Below, piece by piece: positions 1-6,573 of a DNA stretch of 11,363 nt; the stretch's first letter is position 1; each line of letters opens with the position of its first letter. The position numbers were made by a program, and so were the translations under genes. The notes beneath the pieces were generated by a model, which searched no databases, was not told where the DNA came from, and was given only the letters and a program-made list of their open reading frames with translations. The stretch spans positions 1 to 11,363 of the forward strand of contig CAKTDK010000046.1 in assembly GCA_934541205.1 (NCBI GenBank), written 5' to 3'. Source of the stretch: an uncultured Eubacteriales bacterium (GTDB taxonomy: Bacteria; Bacillota; Clostridia; Oscillospirales; RGIG7773).

Positions 1-74
1 ATTTCAACCTTATCTCCGCACAGTTCTTCACCGTATTTATTTATACTTCTGTAGCTTATATCAACATGAATCAT
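1..74 (-). CDS. SpoIIE-family serine/threonine phosphatase (N-terminus only, cut by window edge)
   Basis: Only the first 24 codons lie in the window, starting with MIHVDISYRSINKYGEEL and continuing CGDKVE. I recognise this as the conserved opening of the SpoIIE/PP2C-type phosphatases that follow hydrogenase-like PAS sensors in Clostridia, where the text usually reads close to 'DI.Y.SLNKYGEELCGDKVE'. The ATG (74-72) overlaps the stop codon of the upstream sensor gene in an ATGA arrangement, so the two are almost certainly translationally coupled. By family knowledge these are metal-dependent protein phosphatases that act in partner-switching or signalling. The pairing with a sensor suggests it is the output of that sensor, which is inference. 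The catalytic aspartates lie outside the window and cannot be checked. Confidence 0.8.
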   Translation of the reverse strand, partial: MIHVDISYRSINKYGEELCGDKVE

Positions 75-1780
75 TTTTCTGTTTCCCCATTATTTATAAT
101 CATATTTTTAAGGCTTGTAAGCGTACTTTTTGTTTCTGCAGTTGTTTCACCTAAAAGACTTGCTATCTCCTGCGCCGCAATCATCTGTTTATCGATAACT
201 TTTTGAGCCATATTCATGGTTTCAAGACGAAGGTTATATAAATCTCTTTCTTTCTTTTCGTCCTCGGAAATATCTTTAAAAATTCCCATAACAGCTCTTT
301 GTTTAGGAAGATACACAAGAGTCTGTTCAAATGATTTTCCGTAGTGATCCAAAGATATCTTCATATCAATAATATTTTCTTCATTGTCCAAAACAATCTG
401 AAAATCCGTCGTATCCATAAATTCATAAAGATATCTTTCCATAGCTTCACTTCTTGTAAGTCCTAAAAATGCGCGTCCTGCAGCATTAATTTCATTTATT
501 TTAAAATCGCTGTCAACAACTATTATCATATTAGGAGTATTATCAAGAATTACATTTGACATAGACTGAGCTGATTGGTACATATAAGGCATACACATAG
601 AAACCTCCGCCTTATGCTGGAACACCGCAACAGCCTTTTCACGGCAGGTTGCATAACCGCAGGAACCGCAGTTAAGCTCATCAAGTTTAGTTTCTTTACC
701 GATTGAACGAAGTATCTGGCGAAGTTCTTCCTCAGTAGGTATCTGTTCTGTTTTGCTTTTATCAATAAATTCTTTATGAAGTGATATGTCAGTTTTTATA
801 TCAGCAACAACAACTTCATCATTTTTTGCATATTCCTTAACAGCAAGAGAACTGTCAAACCTCATATAAGACGGTCTTGAATTTTTCGGTCCTCCCATAC
901 AGCTGTCCTTGCAGACGTTCATCTCTATAATACAGTTATGAATCTGTCCTTTTTCCATAGCTTCAAGAAAATCCATACACTGATCTACTCCGTCTATATG
1001 TAAAAGCTTATAATTATCGACGCCCCTTGCTTTTACATTGCGAAGTATTCCAGCATTTGTAGGATACATTTTTGAAAGTCCACCGTTTTGTCCGTCAAAG
1101 GGATTTTCTTCACACTCATTAACGTCTATATTTTCTTCACAAAGCCAGTCTGCCAGCTCTTCAAAAGTTAAAACAGCATCAATACAGTTGTCATGCCTTA
1201 TATCCTTTGATTCTTCGATTTTTGCAATACAAGGTCCGGCAAAAACAACCTTTATATCCTTTCCGAGCTGATGCTTTATCATTTTTCCGTGAGCTATCAT
1301 AGGAGATACAATGGGAGACAAAGCAGGAATTTCATTTGGAAAATGCTTTTCGATAAGATTGTTTACACCAGGACAGCAAGTAGTAATAATATTATCCATT
1401 TTACCCTCTTTTGCTATTTTTGCTATCTCGTCACTGACAACAGCAGCTCCCTCCGCAGTTTCTCTTATCTGACAAAATCCAAGTTTTCTCAAGGCAGTAA
1501 CTATCTTCATAGGATTTTTAGTATCAAAAGCTCCTAAAAACGACGGAGCAAGTGACAACACCACATCACCGTTTTTAATAAATTCCTTAACTTTTTTCAA
1601 ATGGCTTTCAACGCTTTTCGCCTGCTGAGGACATGAAATTACACAAGCCCCGCAGTAAATACACTGGCTTTGTATTATCTCTGCTTGTCCGTTTGTAAAC
1701 CTTATAGATTTAACGGGACATACTCTCAAGCATTTATAACAATTTTTACAGTTGGCCTTATGCGATGTTATGGTATTCAT
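71..1780 (-). CDS. [FeFe]-hydrogenase-like PAS sensor protein (HydS-like)
   Basis: A 569-residue multidomain iron-sulfur protein. Residues 1-55 hold two 4Fe-4S ferredoxin motifs (C11, C14, C17, C21 and C40, C43, C46, C50). Residues about 70-355 form an [FeFe]-hydrogenase large-subunit domain with all four expected H-cluster cysteines: C136 in TTCCPG, C184 in GPCIAK, and C290 and C294 in EMNVCKDSCMGG. A further Fe-S domain follows (C371, C374, C379, C396), then a PAS domain (about 405-505) and a helical tail (about 505-560). This order matches the sensory hydrogenase-like proteins (group C/D, HydS type), not a catalytic enzyme. Two active-site methionines of catalytic enzymes appear to be replaced, by G182 and N288. 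The protein is cytoplasmic, as no signal peptide or membrane segment is seen. It starts at ATG 1780 behind GGGGAGG, 2 bp after the small [2Fe-2S] gene, and overlaps the phosphatase gene by 4 bp. The likely role is sensing H2 or redox state and signalling to the phosphatase. Whether it binds a full H-cluster is unknown. Confidence 0.88.
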   Translation of the reverse strand: MNTITSHKANCKNCYKCLRVCPVKSIRFTNGQAEIIQSQCIYCGACVISCPQQAKSVESHLKKVKEFIKNGDVVLSLAPSFLGAFDTKNPMKIVTALRKLGFCQIRETAEGAAVVSDEIAKIAKEGKMDNIITTCCPGVNNLIEKHFPNEIPALSPIVSPMIAHGKMIKHQLGKDIKVVFAGPCIAKIEESKDIRHDNCIDAVLTFEELADWLCEENIDVNECEENPFDGQNGGLSKMYPTNAGILRNVKARGVDNYKLLHIDGVDQCMDFLEAMEKGQIHNCIIEMNVCKDSCMGGPKNSRPSYMRFDSSLAVKEYAKNDEVVVADIKTDISLHKEFIDKSKTEQIPTEEELRQILRSIGKETKLDELNCGSCGYATCREKAVAVFQHKAEVSMCMPYMYQSAQSMSNVILDNTPNMIIVVDSDFKINEINAAGRAFLGLTRSEAMERYLYEFMDTTDFQIVLDNEENIIDMKISLDHYGKSFEQTLVYLPKQRAVMGIFKDISEDEKKERDLYNLRLETMNMAQKVIDKQMIAAQEIASLLGETTAETKSTLTSLKNMIINNGETEK

Positions 1781-1782
1781 CT

Positions 1783-2022
1783 TTAAATCCTCCCCAAAAC
1801 ATTTTTGTTAAAAAATTCTTCCGTCGAAGCAGGAGTAACGGAAAATAATTCGTCTTCTACCTTTACGCATACTCCCTCCGTACAGTGTCCCATACAAAAA
1901 GAACCGGAAAGAACAACTTTATCGGAAAGATTATGCATTGAAATAAGTCTTTCAAGTATTGATATTATATCTTTTGAACCCTTTAAATAACAGGAACTTC
2001 CTATACAAACCATTATATTCAT
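1783..2022 (-). CDS. Thioredoxin-like [2Fe-2S] ferredoxin-domain protein (NuoE-like, 79 aa)
   Basis: A small 79-residue protein with C6, C11, C43 and C47. The spacing Cys-x4-Cys ... Cys-x3-Cys is the signature of the thioredoxin-like [2Fe-2S] fold found in NuoE (24-kDa subunit of complex I) and in stand-alone ferredoxins. The segment VCIGSSCYLKGS followed by GSFCMGHCTEGV fits this family closely. By family knowledge it binds one [2Fe-2S] cluster and passes electrons in hydrogenase or NADH-dehydrogenase complexes. It is the first gene of the operon, 2 bp upstream of the hydrogenase-like sensor, so it probably supplies electrons to it or forms a complex with it (inference). ATG at 2022 is preceded by GGGGGA at a good distance. 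An in-frame ATG three codons further on is possible but less well spaced. Confidence 0.85.
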   Translation of the reverse strand: MNIMVCIGSSCYLKGSKDIISILERLISMHNLSDKVVLSGSFCMGHCTEGVCVKVEDELFSVTPASTEEFFNKNVLGRI

Positions 2023-2048
2023 ATTAATTCCCCCAAATTTTAAAAGTC

Positions 2049-2068
2049 ATTGTTAATTTTTTCACAAT
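2049..2068. promoter_or_regulatory. Rex-type redox operator on the hydrogenase-like operon start site
   Basis: The 20-bp palindrome ATTGTTAATTTTTTCACAAT has 8-bp arms with one mismatch around a 4-bp AT centre. The known Rex operator in Gram-positive bacteria is about TTGTTAA/TTGTGAA-N4-TTAACAA/TTCACAA, and this site combines one half of each form. It lies just downstream of the -10 box (2070-2075), on the expected transcription start, where a bound repressor would block initiation. Rex releases DNA when NADH is high, which would induce this redox operon. Assignment to Rex is by motif; no rex gene is in the window. Confidence 0.65.
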
Positions 2069-2069
2069 C

Positions 2070-2098
2070 ATATTATCATAATTAAATTATCATGTCAA
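2070..2098 (-). promoter_or_regulatory. Sigma-A promoter of the [2Fe-2S]/hydrogenase-like sensor/phosphatase operon
   Basis: On the minus strand TTGACA (2098-2093) and TAATAT (2075-2070) are separated by exactly 17 bp, one base away from full consensus. The start would fall near 2063, giving a leader of about 40 nt before the ATG at 2022. It is separated from the spoIIID gene by a terminator, so the operon has its own start. Confidence 0.75.
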
Positions 2099-2184
2099 CA
2101 TAATTGTCATTTTTTATTATATTGTATCACTTATTTAAAAAAAATCAAAATCAAATTTCTGTTTTTTATGTAATAAAATGGATT

Positions 2185-2217
2185 AAAAAAGCTTCGCAAT
2201 GCAGTTCATTACGAAGC
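2185..2217 (-). terminator. Rho-independent terminator after spoIIID
   Basis: Minus-strand hairpin with 11-bp arms (2217-2207 with 2201-2191; one G-T pair, 5-nt loop) followed by six T (2190-2185). It lies 30 bp past the spoIIID stop and isolates that gene from the downstream redox operon. Confidence 0.8.
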
Positions 2218-2247
2218 CTGATTTTTTATATAAAAAATATTATAATT

Positions 2248-2499
2248 TTATTTTATTCCCTTATATTTTTCTCTTGTGGCTATACCTCCTCTTATATGAC
2301 GTTCAGATTTATTCTTATCCAATATTTTTCGTATATCGCTGTATAAAGCGGGATTTATTTTTTTAAGTCTTTCGGTTATATCTTTATGTACAGTGCTTTT
2401 TGATACTCCGAACTTTTTTGCAGCGCTTCTGACGGTAGCGTTTTCTTCTAAAATATAATTTGCCAAACTAATGGCTCTGTCCTCTATATTACCCTTCAA
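2248..2499 (-). CDS. spoIIID: Sporulation transcriptional regulator SpoIIID
   Basis: This is SpoIIID, a small DNA-binding regulator of mother-cell genes during endospore formation, which acts after sigma-E and helps switch on sigma-K genes. The helix-turn-helix ATVRSAAKKFGVSKSTVHKD and the segment ERLKKINPALYSDIRKILD, then HIRGGIATREKYK, match the family nearly word for word. I place the start at TTG 2499, giving 83 residues (MKGNIEDRAIS...). The ribosome site AAGAGGGTG ends 8 bp upstream of it, and this N-terminus lines up with known SpoIIID proteins. A GTG three codons earlier (2508) is open, but it would sit inside the ribosome binding site. The gene stands alone between a terminator and an AT-rich upstream region. 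Its presence says the organism is, or recently was, a spore former. Confidence 0.93.
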   Translation of the reverse strand: MKGNIEDRAISLANYILEENATVRSAAKKFGVSKSTVHKDITERLKKINPALYSDIRKILDKNKSERHIRGGIATREKYKGIK

Positions 2500-2505
2500 G
2501 TCATA

Positions 2506-2514
2506 CACCCTCTT
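2506..2514 (-). promoter_or_regulatory. Ribosome binding site that decides the spoIIID start
   Basis: Minus-strand AAGAGGGTG. Its GAGGG core is 8 nt from TTG 2499 but directly abuts or overlaps the alternative GTG 2508, so it supports TTG initiation. Confidence 0.6.
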
Positions 2515-2539
2515 AATTTTCTATTCAAAATATTAATAT

Positions 2540-2547
2540 GATGTATG
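2540..2547 (-). promoter_or_regulatory. Possible sigma-E type -10 element of spoIIID
   Basis: Minus-strand CATACATC (2547-2540) matches seven of eight positions of the sigma-E -10 consensus CATACAnT, and spoIIID belongs to the sigma-E regulon in Bacillus. No convincing -35 is visible 13-15 bp upstream, so this is tentative. Confidence 0.3.
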
Positions 2548-2578
2548 TTTTATTTTTAGAACATAACATTTATATTTT

Positions 2579-2613
2579 AAAAATGCAGAGAAGATAAACT
2601 CATCTTCTCTGCA
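2579..2613 (-). terminator. Rho-independent terminator after the minus-strand lipoprotein gene
   Basis: A perfect 12-bp stem (2613-2602 with 2595-2584, 6-nt loop) is followed on the minus strand by TTTTT (2583-2579), about 40 bp past the lipoprotein stop codon. There is no T-tract on the plus side, so it works in one direction only. Confidence 0.85.
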
Positions 2614-2654
2614 AAATGTCAAATATTCCGTGTACCCTTCGTCCTAAAATTTAA

Positions 2655-3389
2655 TTAATTTTTTTGATTTTTAAGTACCCATTTTCCGTCATTTTCTTTT
2701 TCTTTGAAAATAACACTTCCATCTTTGTATTTTAAATTTACCCGCCATAAAGTTTTTCCATCCTTAACCGTACACTCCATATCGCTTGTTATATTTTCTT
2801 TTAAATTAGTGTATGACAAAGATTTTTTTAATATATTATTTTTTGTATCTCCGTATACATGTAAACTAAACATAGTATCATCATCTGTAACAGGAAGTTC
2901 ATAAATCCGCGCCATATCAAAAGTATTATCTGAATAGCATATTTCTGTATATTTATATATTTCCTCCAAAGACCATCCGGCATAAGCTAATAAATAATAT
3001 TTTTCACTATAAATTTCTTCCCCGGCTTTTTTCTCCGCTGATTTTTCAAATCCCGGAGCATAACGGTACTTTTCATAATAATCAAGATAATTATTAAACA
3101 AATCATATTCATAAGTTGTTATTTCACAAAGATTTTCATATTTATCTAAATATTCATTAAAAAATTTTTCCGCTGTTTTGTTTTCGGATTTTACAAGAGG
3201 CAGAGGATCCCTGTTTTTATCAATATCTCCGATATCTATAGGATTTTCATTTTTAATAATATTATCTTCCGATGACAACATGCCGAATTCATATGTAGTT
3301 TCAAAGGAAGATTCAACAGGTTGTTTTAATGCTGAACATCCTGATAAAATTATCAAAATAACTACAAATAGTATAACTAACCTTCTCAC
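2655..3389 (-). CDS. Lipoprotein of unknown function, paralogue A
   Basis: A 244-residue protein with a lipoprotein signal: basic MRR, a hydrophobic stretch (4-15) and lipobox L15-S16-G17-C18, so the mature protein should be lipid-anchored outside the membrane at C18. I do not recognise its family. Its mature part is clearly related to the divergent lipoprotein at 3781-4533. Shared blocks are KYENLCEITTYEYDLFNNY (83-101), YAGW..EI.KY (136-147), C151, IY.LP (162-166) and DGKW (234-237). Two cysteines, C88 and C151, are kept in both proteins about 64 residues apart and could form a disulfide (inference). The start is GTG 3389, 7 nt after AGGAGG. It is a single-gene unit with its own promoter (3427-3454) and terminator. 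The mature protein is rich in Tyr, Glu and Lys. Confidence 0.85.
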   Translation of the reverse strand: MRRLVILFVVILIILSGCSALKQPVESSFETTYEFGMLSSEDNIIKNENPIDIGDIDKNRDPLPLVKSENKTAEKFFNEYLDKYENLCEITTYEYDLFNNYLDYYEKYRYAPGFEKSAEKKAGEEIYSEKYYLLAYAGWSLEEIYKYTEICYSDNTFDMARIYELPVTDDDTMFSLHVYGDTKNNILKKSLSYTNLKENITSDMECTVKDGKTLWRVNLKYKDGSVIFKEKENDGKWVLKNQKN

Positions 3390-3426
3390 TTATCTTCCTC
3401 CTAAAAATTCATATGTTTTTACCAAA

Positions 3427-3454
3427 ATAATAACATATAAAAAAACAATGTCAA
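3427..3454 (-). promoter_or_regulatory. Sigma-A promoter of lipoprotein paralogue A
   Basis: Minus-strand TTGACA (3454-3449) and TATTAT (3432-3427) are 16 bp apart. This gives a leader of about 30 nt to the GTG at 3389. Confidence 0.6.
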
Positions 3455-3539
3455 TATATTTTATTTAATCATTATTATTGTTTTATTAATATAACACAGA
3501 TTATCATTACTAATTATCAACAGACTCTATAATTATTCC

Positions 3540-3730
3540 TTAGTTTTCAAGTTGATTAGTTTTACCCAATATCCACTTTTTATTTAAATCTGTTATATCA
3601 ATATTAAATTCATTGTTATATTCATAAAACTCTCCTATACTATCACCTATATCGATTTATTAATAATATCATAAAACTCTTTTTTTGAATATTTCTTTTG
3701 TTTTAAAGCAAATATATTGACATACCAATA
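3540..3730 (-). pseudogene. Possible decayed coding fragment between the two lipoprotein genes
   Basis: The minus strand reads YWYVNIFALKQKKYSKKEF then YDIINKSI up to a stop. In another frame from about the same point it reads DIGDSIGEFYEYNN... to KKWILGKTNQLEN and a stop at 3542-3540. Joined by one frameshift near 3660, the two make about 64 residues that look like the C-terminus of a real protein. The ending KKWILGKTNQ loosely resembles GKWVLKNQ at the end of lipoprotein A, so this may be a remnant of a third related gene. There is no start codon or ribosome site, and it overlaps the promoter of the plus-strand lipoprotein. Chance open frames are common in AT-rich DNA, so confidence is low. 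The rest of the 3390-3780 gap holds only the two promoters. Confidence 0.3.
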
Positions 3731-3745
3731 TTAATAGCATATAAT
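3717..3745 (+). promoter_or_regulatory. Full-consensus sigma-A promoter of lipoprotein paralogue B
   Basis: TTGACA (3717-3722), 17-bp spacer, TATAAT (3740-3745): every consensus base is present. Transcription would start near 3752, leaving a short leader of about 30 nt with AAAGGGA before the ATG at 3781. Confidence 0.8.
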
Positions 3746-3780
3746 TATTCAAAGTTAGATATTTTTAAAGGGAAATAACA

Positions 3781-4533
3781 ATGAAAAAATTGATAATTTT
3801 TATGATTTTATCATCATTATTTATAACCGGATGCAGTGTGAGAAATCAAACGCCGGAAATATCTGATGAAAACCCTTCGGCAGAAGATAATTCCTACTTT
3901 TCCTATGAACCTGCCGGAAATTCTGTTACGGGAATAAGTCCGTTATTTAAATCAAACAAAAGTTTTGTAAATAAATTTATAGAAAAATACGAAAACGCCT
4001 GTGAAATAACAACTTACGAGTATGATATGTTCATTAATTATGAATCTTATCGGCAGAATTACATAAATACTGATGATCATCCAAGTTATGAATATATTAC
4101 TGATTATTTAAACCTCTATTCATATTTTGATTTTATTTATCCTTTGTACTATGCTGGTTGGCCTTACGGCGAAATATGGAAATATAATTCTTTTTGCTTT
4201 AATGAAAACAACTTTACACTATGGGATATTTACAATGTTCCCAAAAACAACAAAAACCGTACTTACTCATGCTGGGTTCGAGGTTATTTAGAAAACGGAT
4301 ATGTTGTAAAAACCTTTTCTTACAAAAAAGACAATATAGAAAGTACGATAGAAAACTATCGCACAAAAAATGAAAACGTTTATCAACTGTTTTTTAAAAA
4401 GAATAATGAATATATCTATGGAATAAAATCTCAAGACGGAAAATGGGAGTTTTTTACCGATAAAAATGATATTAACCATTTCTATAAAACAATGGCATTT
4501 TATTATTTCACTGCAGAACCTACCGCCGAATAA
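3781..4533 (+). CDS. Lipoprotein of unknown function, paralogue B
   Basis: A 250-residue protein with signal MKKLIIFMILSSLFITGC; lipobox I15-T16-G17-C18 predicts export and lipid anchoring at C18. It is homologous to the divergent gene at 2655-3389 over the whole mature part. Matching blocks are KYENACEITTYEYDMFINY (69-87), YYAGW..GEIWKY (123-135), C139 with N-NF after it, IY.VP (150-154) and DGKW (219-222). C74 and C139 match C88 and C151 of its relative. The tail after DGKW is about 20 residues longer than in paralogue A. The function is unknown, and no catalytic motif or known domain could be recognised. The gene has a full-consensus promoter and a shared terminator, so it is probably well expressed on its own. 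The pair most likely arose by duplication with inversion. Confidence 0.85.
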   Translation: MKKLIIFMILSSLFITGCSVRNQTPEISDENPSAEDNSYFSYEPAGNSVTGISPLFKSNKSFVNKFIEKYENACEITTYEYDMFINYESYRQNYINTDDHPSYEYITDYLNLYSYFDFIYPLYYAGWPYGEIWKYNSFCFNENNFTLWDIYNVPKNNKNRTYSCWVRGYLENGYVVKTFSYKKDNIESTIENYRTKNENVYQLFFKKNNEYIYGIKSQDGKWEFFTDKNDINHFYKTMAFYYFTAEPTAE

Positions 4534-4547
4534 TATTATAAGGAAAC

Positions 4548-4585
4548 AAAAAAGATACGGATTGAATTTTTTCAATCCGTATCTT
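4548..4585. terminator. Bidirectional Rho-independent terminator between converging genes
   Basis: A perfect 15-bp stem (4552-4566 with 4571-4585, TTTT loop). On the minus strand it is followed by six T (4553-4548), ending the rlmH-to-phosphoglucomutase operon 2 bp past its last stop codon. On the plus strand a weaker T-rich run (TTCTTTATATTTTG) follows, so it can also end lipoprotein B. Confidence 0.88.
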
Positions 4586-4587
4586 CT

Positions 4588-6300
4588 TTATATTTTGTTT
4601 AAAAATTCATCGGCAACGTTTTTTATTTTGTCCCATGCCTGCTGTTTATTATCGCCTTTTGCCATGAGATAAAGCTTTATTTTAGGTTCTGTTCCCGACG
4701 GTCTGATAATTGCATAAGTATCTTTTTCAAGCTTATAATAAAGCACATTTGATTTTGGAAGTCCGGTAGAAGTTTTTTCATTTGTCAAAATATCTATTTT
4801 TACATCTTCAAGATAATCTCTGAATTCAACAACTTTTAATCCTCCGATTTTTTCCGGCATTTCTTTTCTGAAAGACTCCATAAGCGCTTTCATTTTTTCT
4901 TTTCCCTCTATACCTTCAAAAAACATATTTTCCGTTTTTTCCGCAAAGTATCCGTACTTTTCATAAAGTTTTTCAAGGCCGTCATATAATGTCATACCCA
5001 AAGTTTTATAATACGCCGCCATTTCAGCTATCATCATAGACCCGACAACCGCATCTTTATCCCTTGCGTAAGTACCGACAAGATATCCTATGCTTTCTTC
5101 AAAGCCGAATATATAGGTAAATTCACCCGTCTTTTCAAATTCTTTGATTTTTTCTCCTATAAACTTAAATCCCGTCAAAACATTTTTAAGTTCTACATTA
5201 TTTTTTCTGCAGATTTCCGTTACCATTTCCGTTGAAACAATAGTTTTCACCGCACAGGCATTTTGAGGAAGAGTCCCTTTTCTTTTTCTTGCGTTTATAA
5301 TATAATCAAGCATTAAAGAACCAGTCTGATTTCCCGACAATACTTTATATTCTCCATTTTTATCCTTGACAACAGCGGCAACCCGGTCCGCGTCGGGATC
5401 TGTTCCTATTATAATATCGGCGTTAATTTTTTCGCCCTCTTCAATTGCCATTTTAAATCCTTCGCTGTTTTCCGGATTTGGAGATTTTACCGTAGGAAAA
5501 TTGCCGTCGGGAATCATCTGCTCTTCTACATAAGATATATTTTCAAATCCAAGCTCGGTAAGCACTCTGGGAACAAGCTTATATCCCGTTCCGTGAAAAG
5601 GAGTATAAAGAATTTTAAGACTTTTTGCCGCTTTTTTAATAACGTCACGGTCAATACACTGTTCTTTTACCTTTTCAACATATTCATCATCGATTTTACT
5701 GCCTATATAGGTAATATAGTCTTTTCCCTCTTCAAAGGAAACTGTTTTTACATCATCAAAAATATCCAGCTTTTCTATTTCGGAAAGTACAACGGAAGCT
5801 TCGTCTGGAGGAAGCTGCGCCCCGTCTTCCCAATAAACCTTATATCCGTTATATTCTTTCGGATTATGACTTGCCGTTATATTTATTCCTGCAACAGCTT
5901 TGCACTGTCTTATAGCAAAAGAAATTTCCGGTGTAGGTCTTAAATCTTCAAAAAGATATGATTTTATACCGTTTGCCGCAAGAACCAATGCTGCTTCAAG
6001 AGCAAATTCTTTTGACATATTACGACAGTCATGACCGATAACCACTCCTTTTTCTTCGCCCCTTACGCTTTTTATAAGATTGGCAAATCCCTGAGTGGCA
6101 TGACGTACAACGTATATATTCATTCTGTTAAGTCCGGCTCCCAAAATTCCACGAAGTCCTGCCGTACCAAATTCCAAAAGGGAATAAAATCTTGACATTA
6201 TCTCTTTTTCATCCGTTATATTCAAAAGCTCTTTCTTCGTATTTTCATCAACAACATCGCTTTTAAGCCATTTGTCTTTTTCTTTCATATAATCTAACAT
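4588..6300 (-). CDS. pgcA: Phospho-sugar mutase (alpha-phosphoglucomutase/phosphomannomutase)
   Basis: A 570-residue cytoplasmic enzyme of the alpha-D-phosphohexomutase superfamily, close in length to Bacillus PgcA. It interconverts glucose-1-phosphate and glucose-6-phosphate, and often mannose phosphates, feeding glycolipid, cell-wall and glycogen synthesis. All four signature regions are present. The phosphoserine loop is TASHNP with S144; the metal site is DPDADR (301-306); the sugar-specificity loop is GFEESIGY (399-406); the phosphate-binding loop is RPSGTEPK (533-540). The N-terminal FGTAGLRG (44-51) is also typical of this subgroup. GGAGG lies 5 nt before ATG 6300. It is the last gene of a four-gene operon, 16 bp after the TSCPD gene and directly before a strong terminator. 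The exact sugar preference cannot be read from the sequence; the symbol is given by family resemblance. Confidence 0.93.
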   Translation of the reverse strand: MLDYMKEKDKWLKSDVVDENTKKELLNITDEKEIMSRFYSLLEFGTAGLRGILGAGLNRMNIYVVRHATQGFANLIKSVRGEEKGVVIGHDCRNMSKEFALEAALVLAANGIKSYLFEDLRPTPEISFAIRQCKAVAGINITASHNPKEYNGYKVYWEDGAQLPPDEASVVLSEIEKLDIFDDVKTVSFEEGKDYITYIGSKIDDEYVEKVKEQCIDRDVIKKAAKSLKILYTPFHGTGYKLVPRVLTELGFENISYVEEQMIPDGNFPTVKSPNPENSEGFKMAIEEGEKINADIIIGTDPDADRVAAVVKDKNGEYKVLSGNQTGSLMLDYIINARKRKGTLPQNACAVKTIVSTEMVTEICRKNNVELKNVLTGFKFIGEKIKEFEKTGEFTYIFGFEESIGYLVGTYARDKDAVVGSMMIAEMAAYYKTLGMTLYDGLEKLYEKYGYFAEKTENMFFEGIEGKEKMKALMESFRKEMPEKIGGLKVVEFRDYLEDVKIDILTNEKTSTGLPKSNVLYYKLEKDTYAIIRPSGTEPKIKLYLMAKGDNKQQAWDKIKNVADEFLNKI

Positions 6301-6316
6301 AAAAACCTCCGAAATT

Positions 6317-6559
6317 TTATTTTATTACTTCTTCAATAGCTTTTGCAAGCTGGTCGGGACATGACGTTCCTCTCATAGAGCAATCTGTTCCCTTTAATCT
6401 TTTTACGGCTTCTTTCGCATCCATTCCTTCAAGAAGCTTTGAAAGGCCCTGAGTATTTCCGGAACATCCTCCGTAAAATTTTACATTTGAAAGTTTTCCG
6501 TCAATTATATCAAAATCTATCTGTCTTGAGCATACTCCCGATGTTTTATATGAATACAT
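6317..6559 (-). CDS. TSCPD-domain small protein (TIGR03905 type)
   Basis: An 80-residue protein made almost entirely of one TSCPD domain, named after the motif seen here as GTSCPDQLAKAI (near residues 64-75). Other cysteines are C10, C32 and C60. This domain also occurs at the C-terminus of some B12-dependent ribonucleotide reductases, and stand-alone copies are common in Clostridia. The cysteine pattern may bind metal, but the role of the stand-alone form is not established as far as I know. ATG 6559 follows AAAGGAGAG, whose first bases are part of the stop codon of the upstream lipoprotein gene, so the two are tightly coupled. It is the third gene of the rlmH operon. Confidence 0.85.
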   Translation of the reverse strand: MYSYKTSGVCSRQIDFDIIDGKLSNVKFYGGCSGNTQGLSKLLEGMDAKEAVKRLKGTDCSMRGTSCPDQLAKAIEEVIK

Positions 6560-6573
6560 TTTCGTTCTCTCCT

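Noticed and set aside
1038..1537. Two plus-strand open frames inside the hydrogenase-like gene
   Set aside because: Both are antisense to a well-supported gene with conserved cysteines; there is no promoter or ribosome site.
2104..2346. 80-codon plus-strand frame over the spoIIID terminator
   Set aside because: It is very AT-rich and reads across the terminator into spoIIID antisense; no ribosome site.
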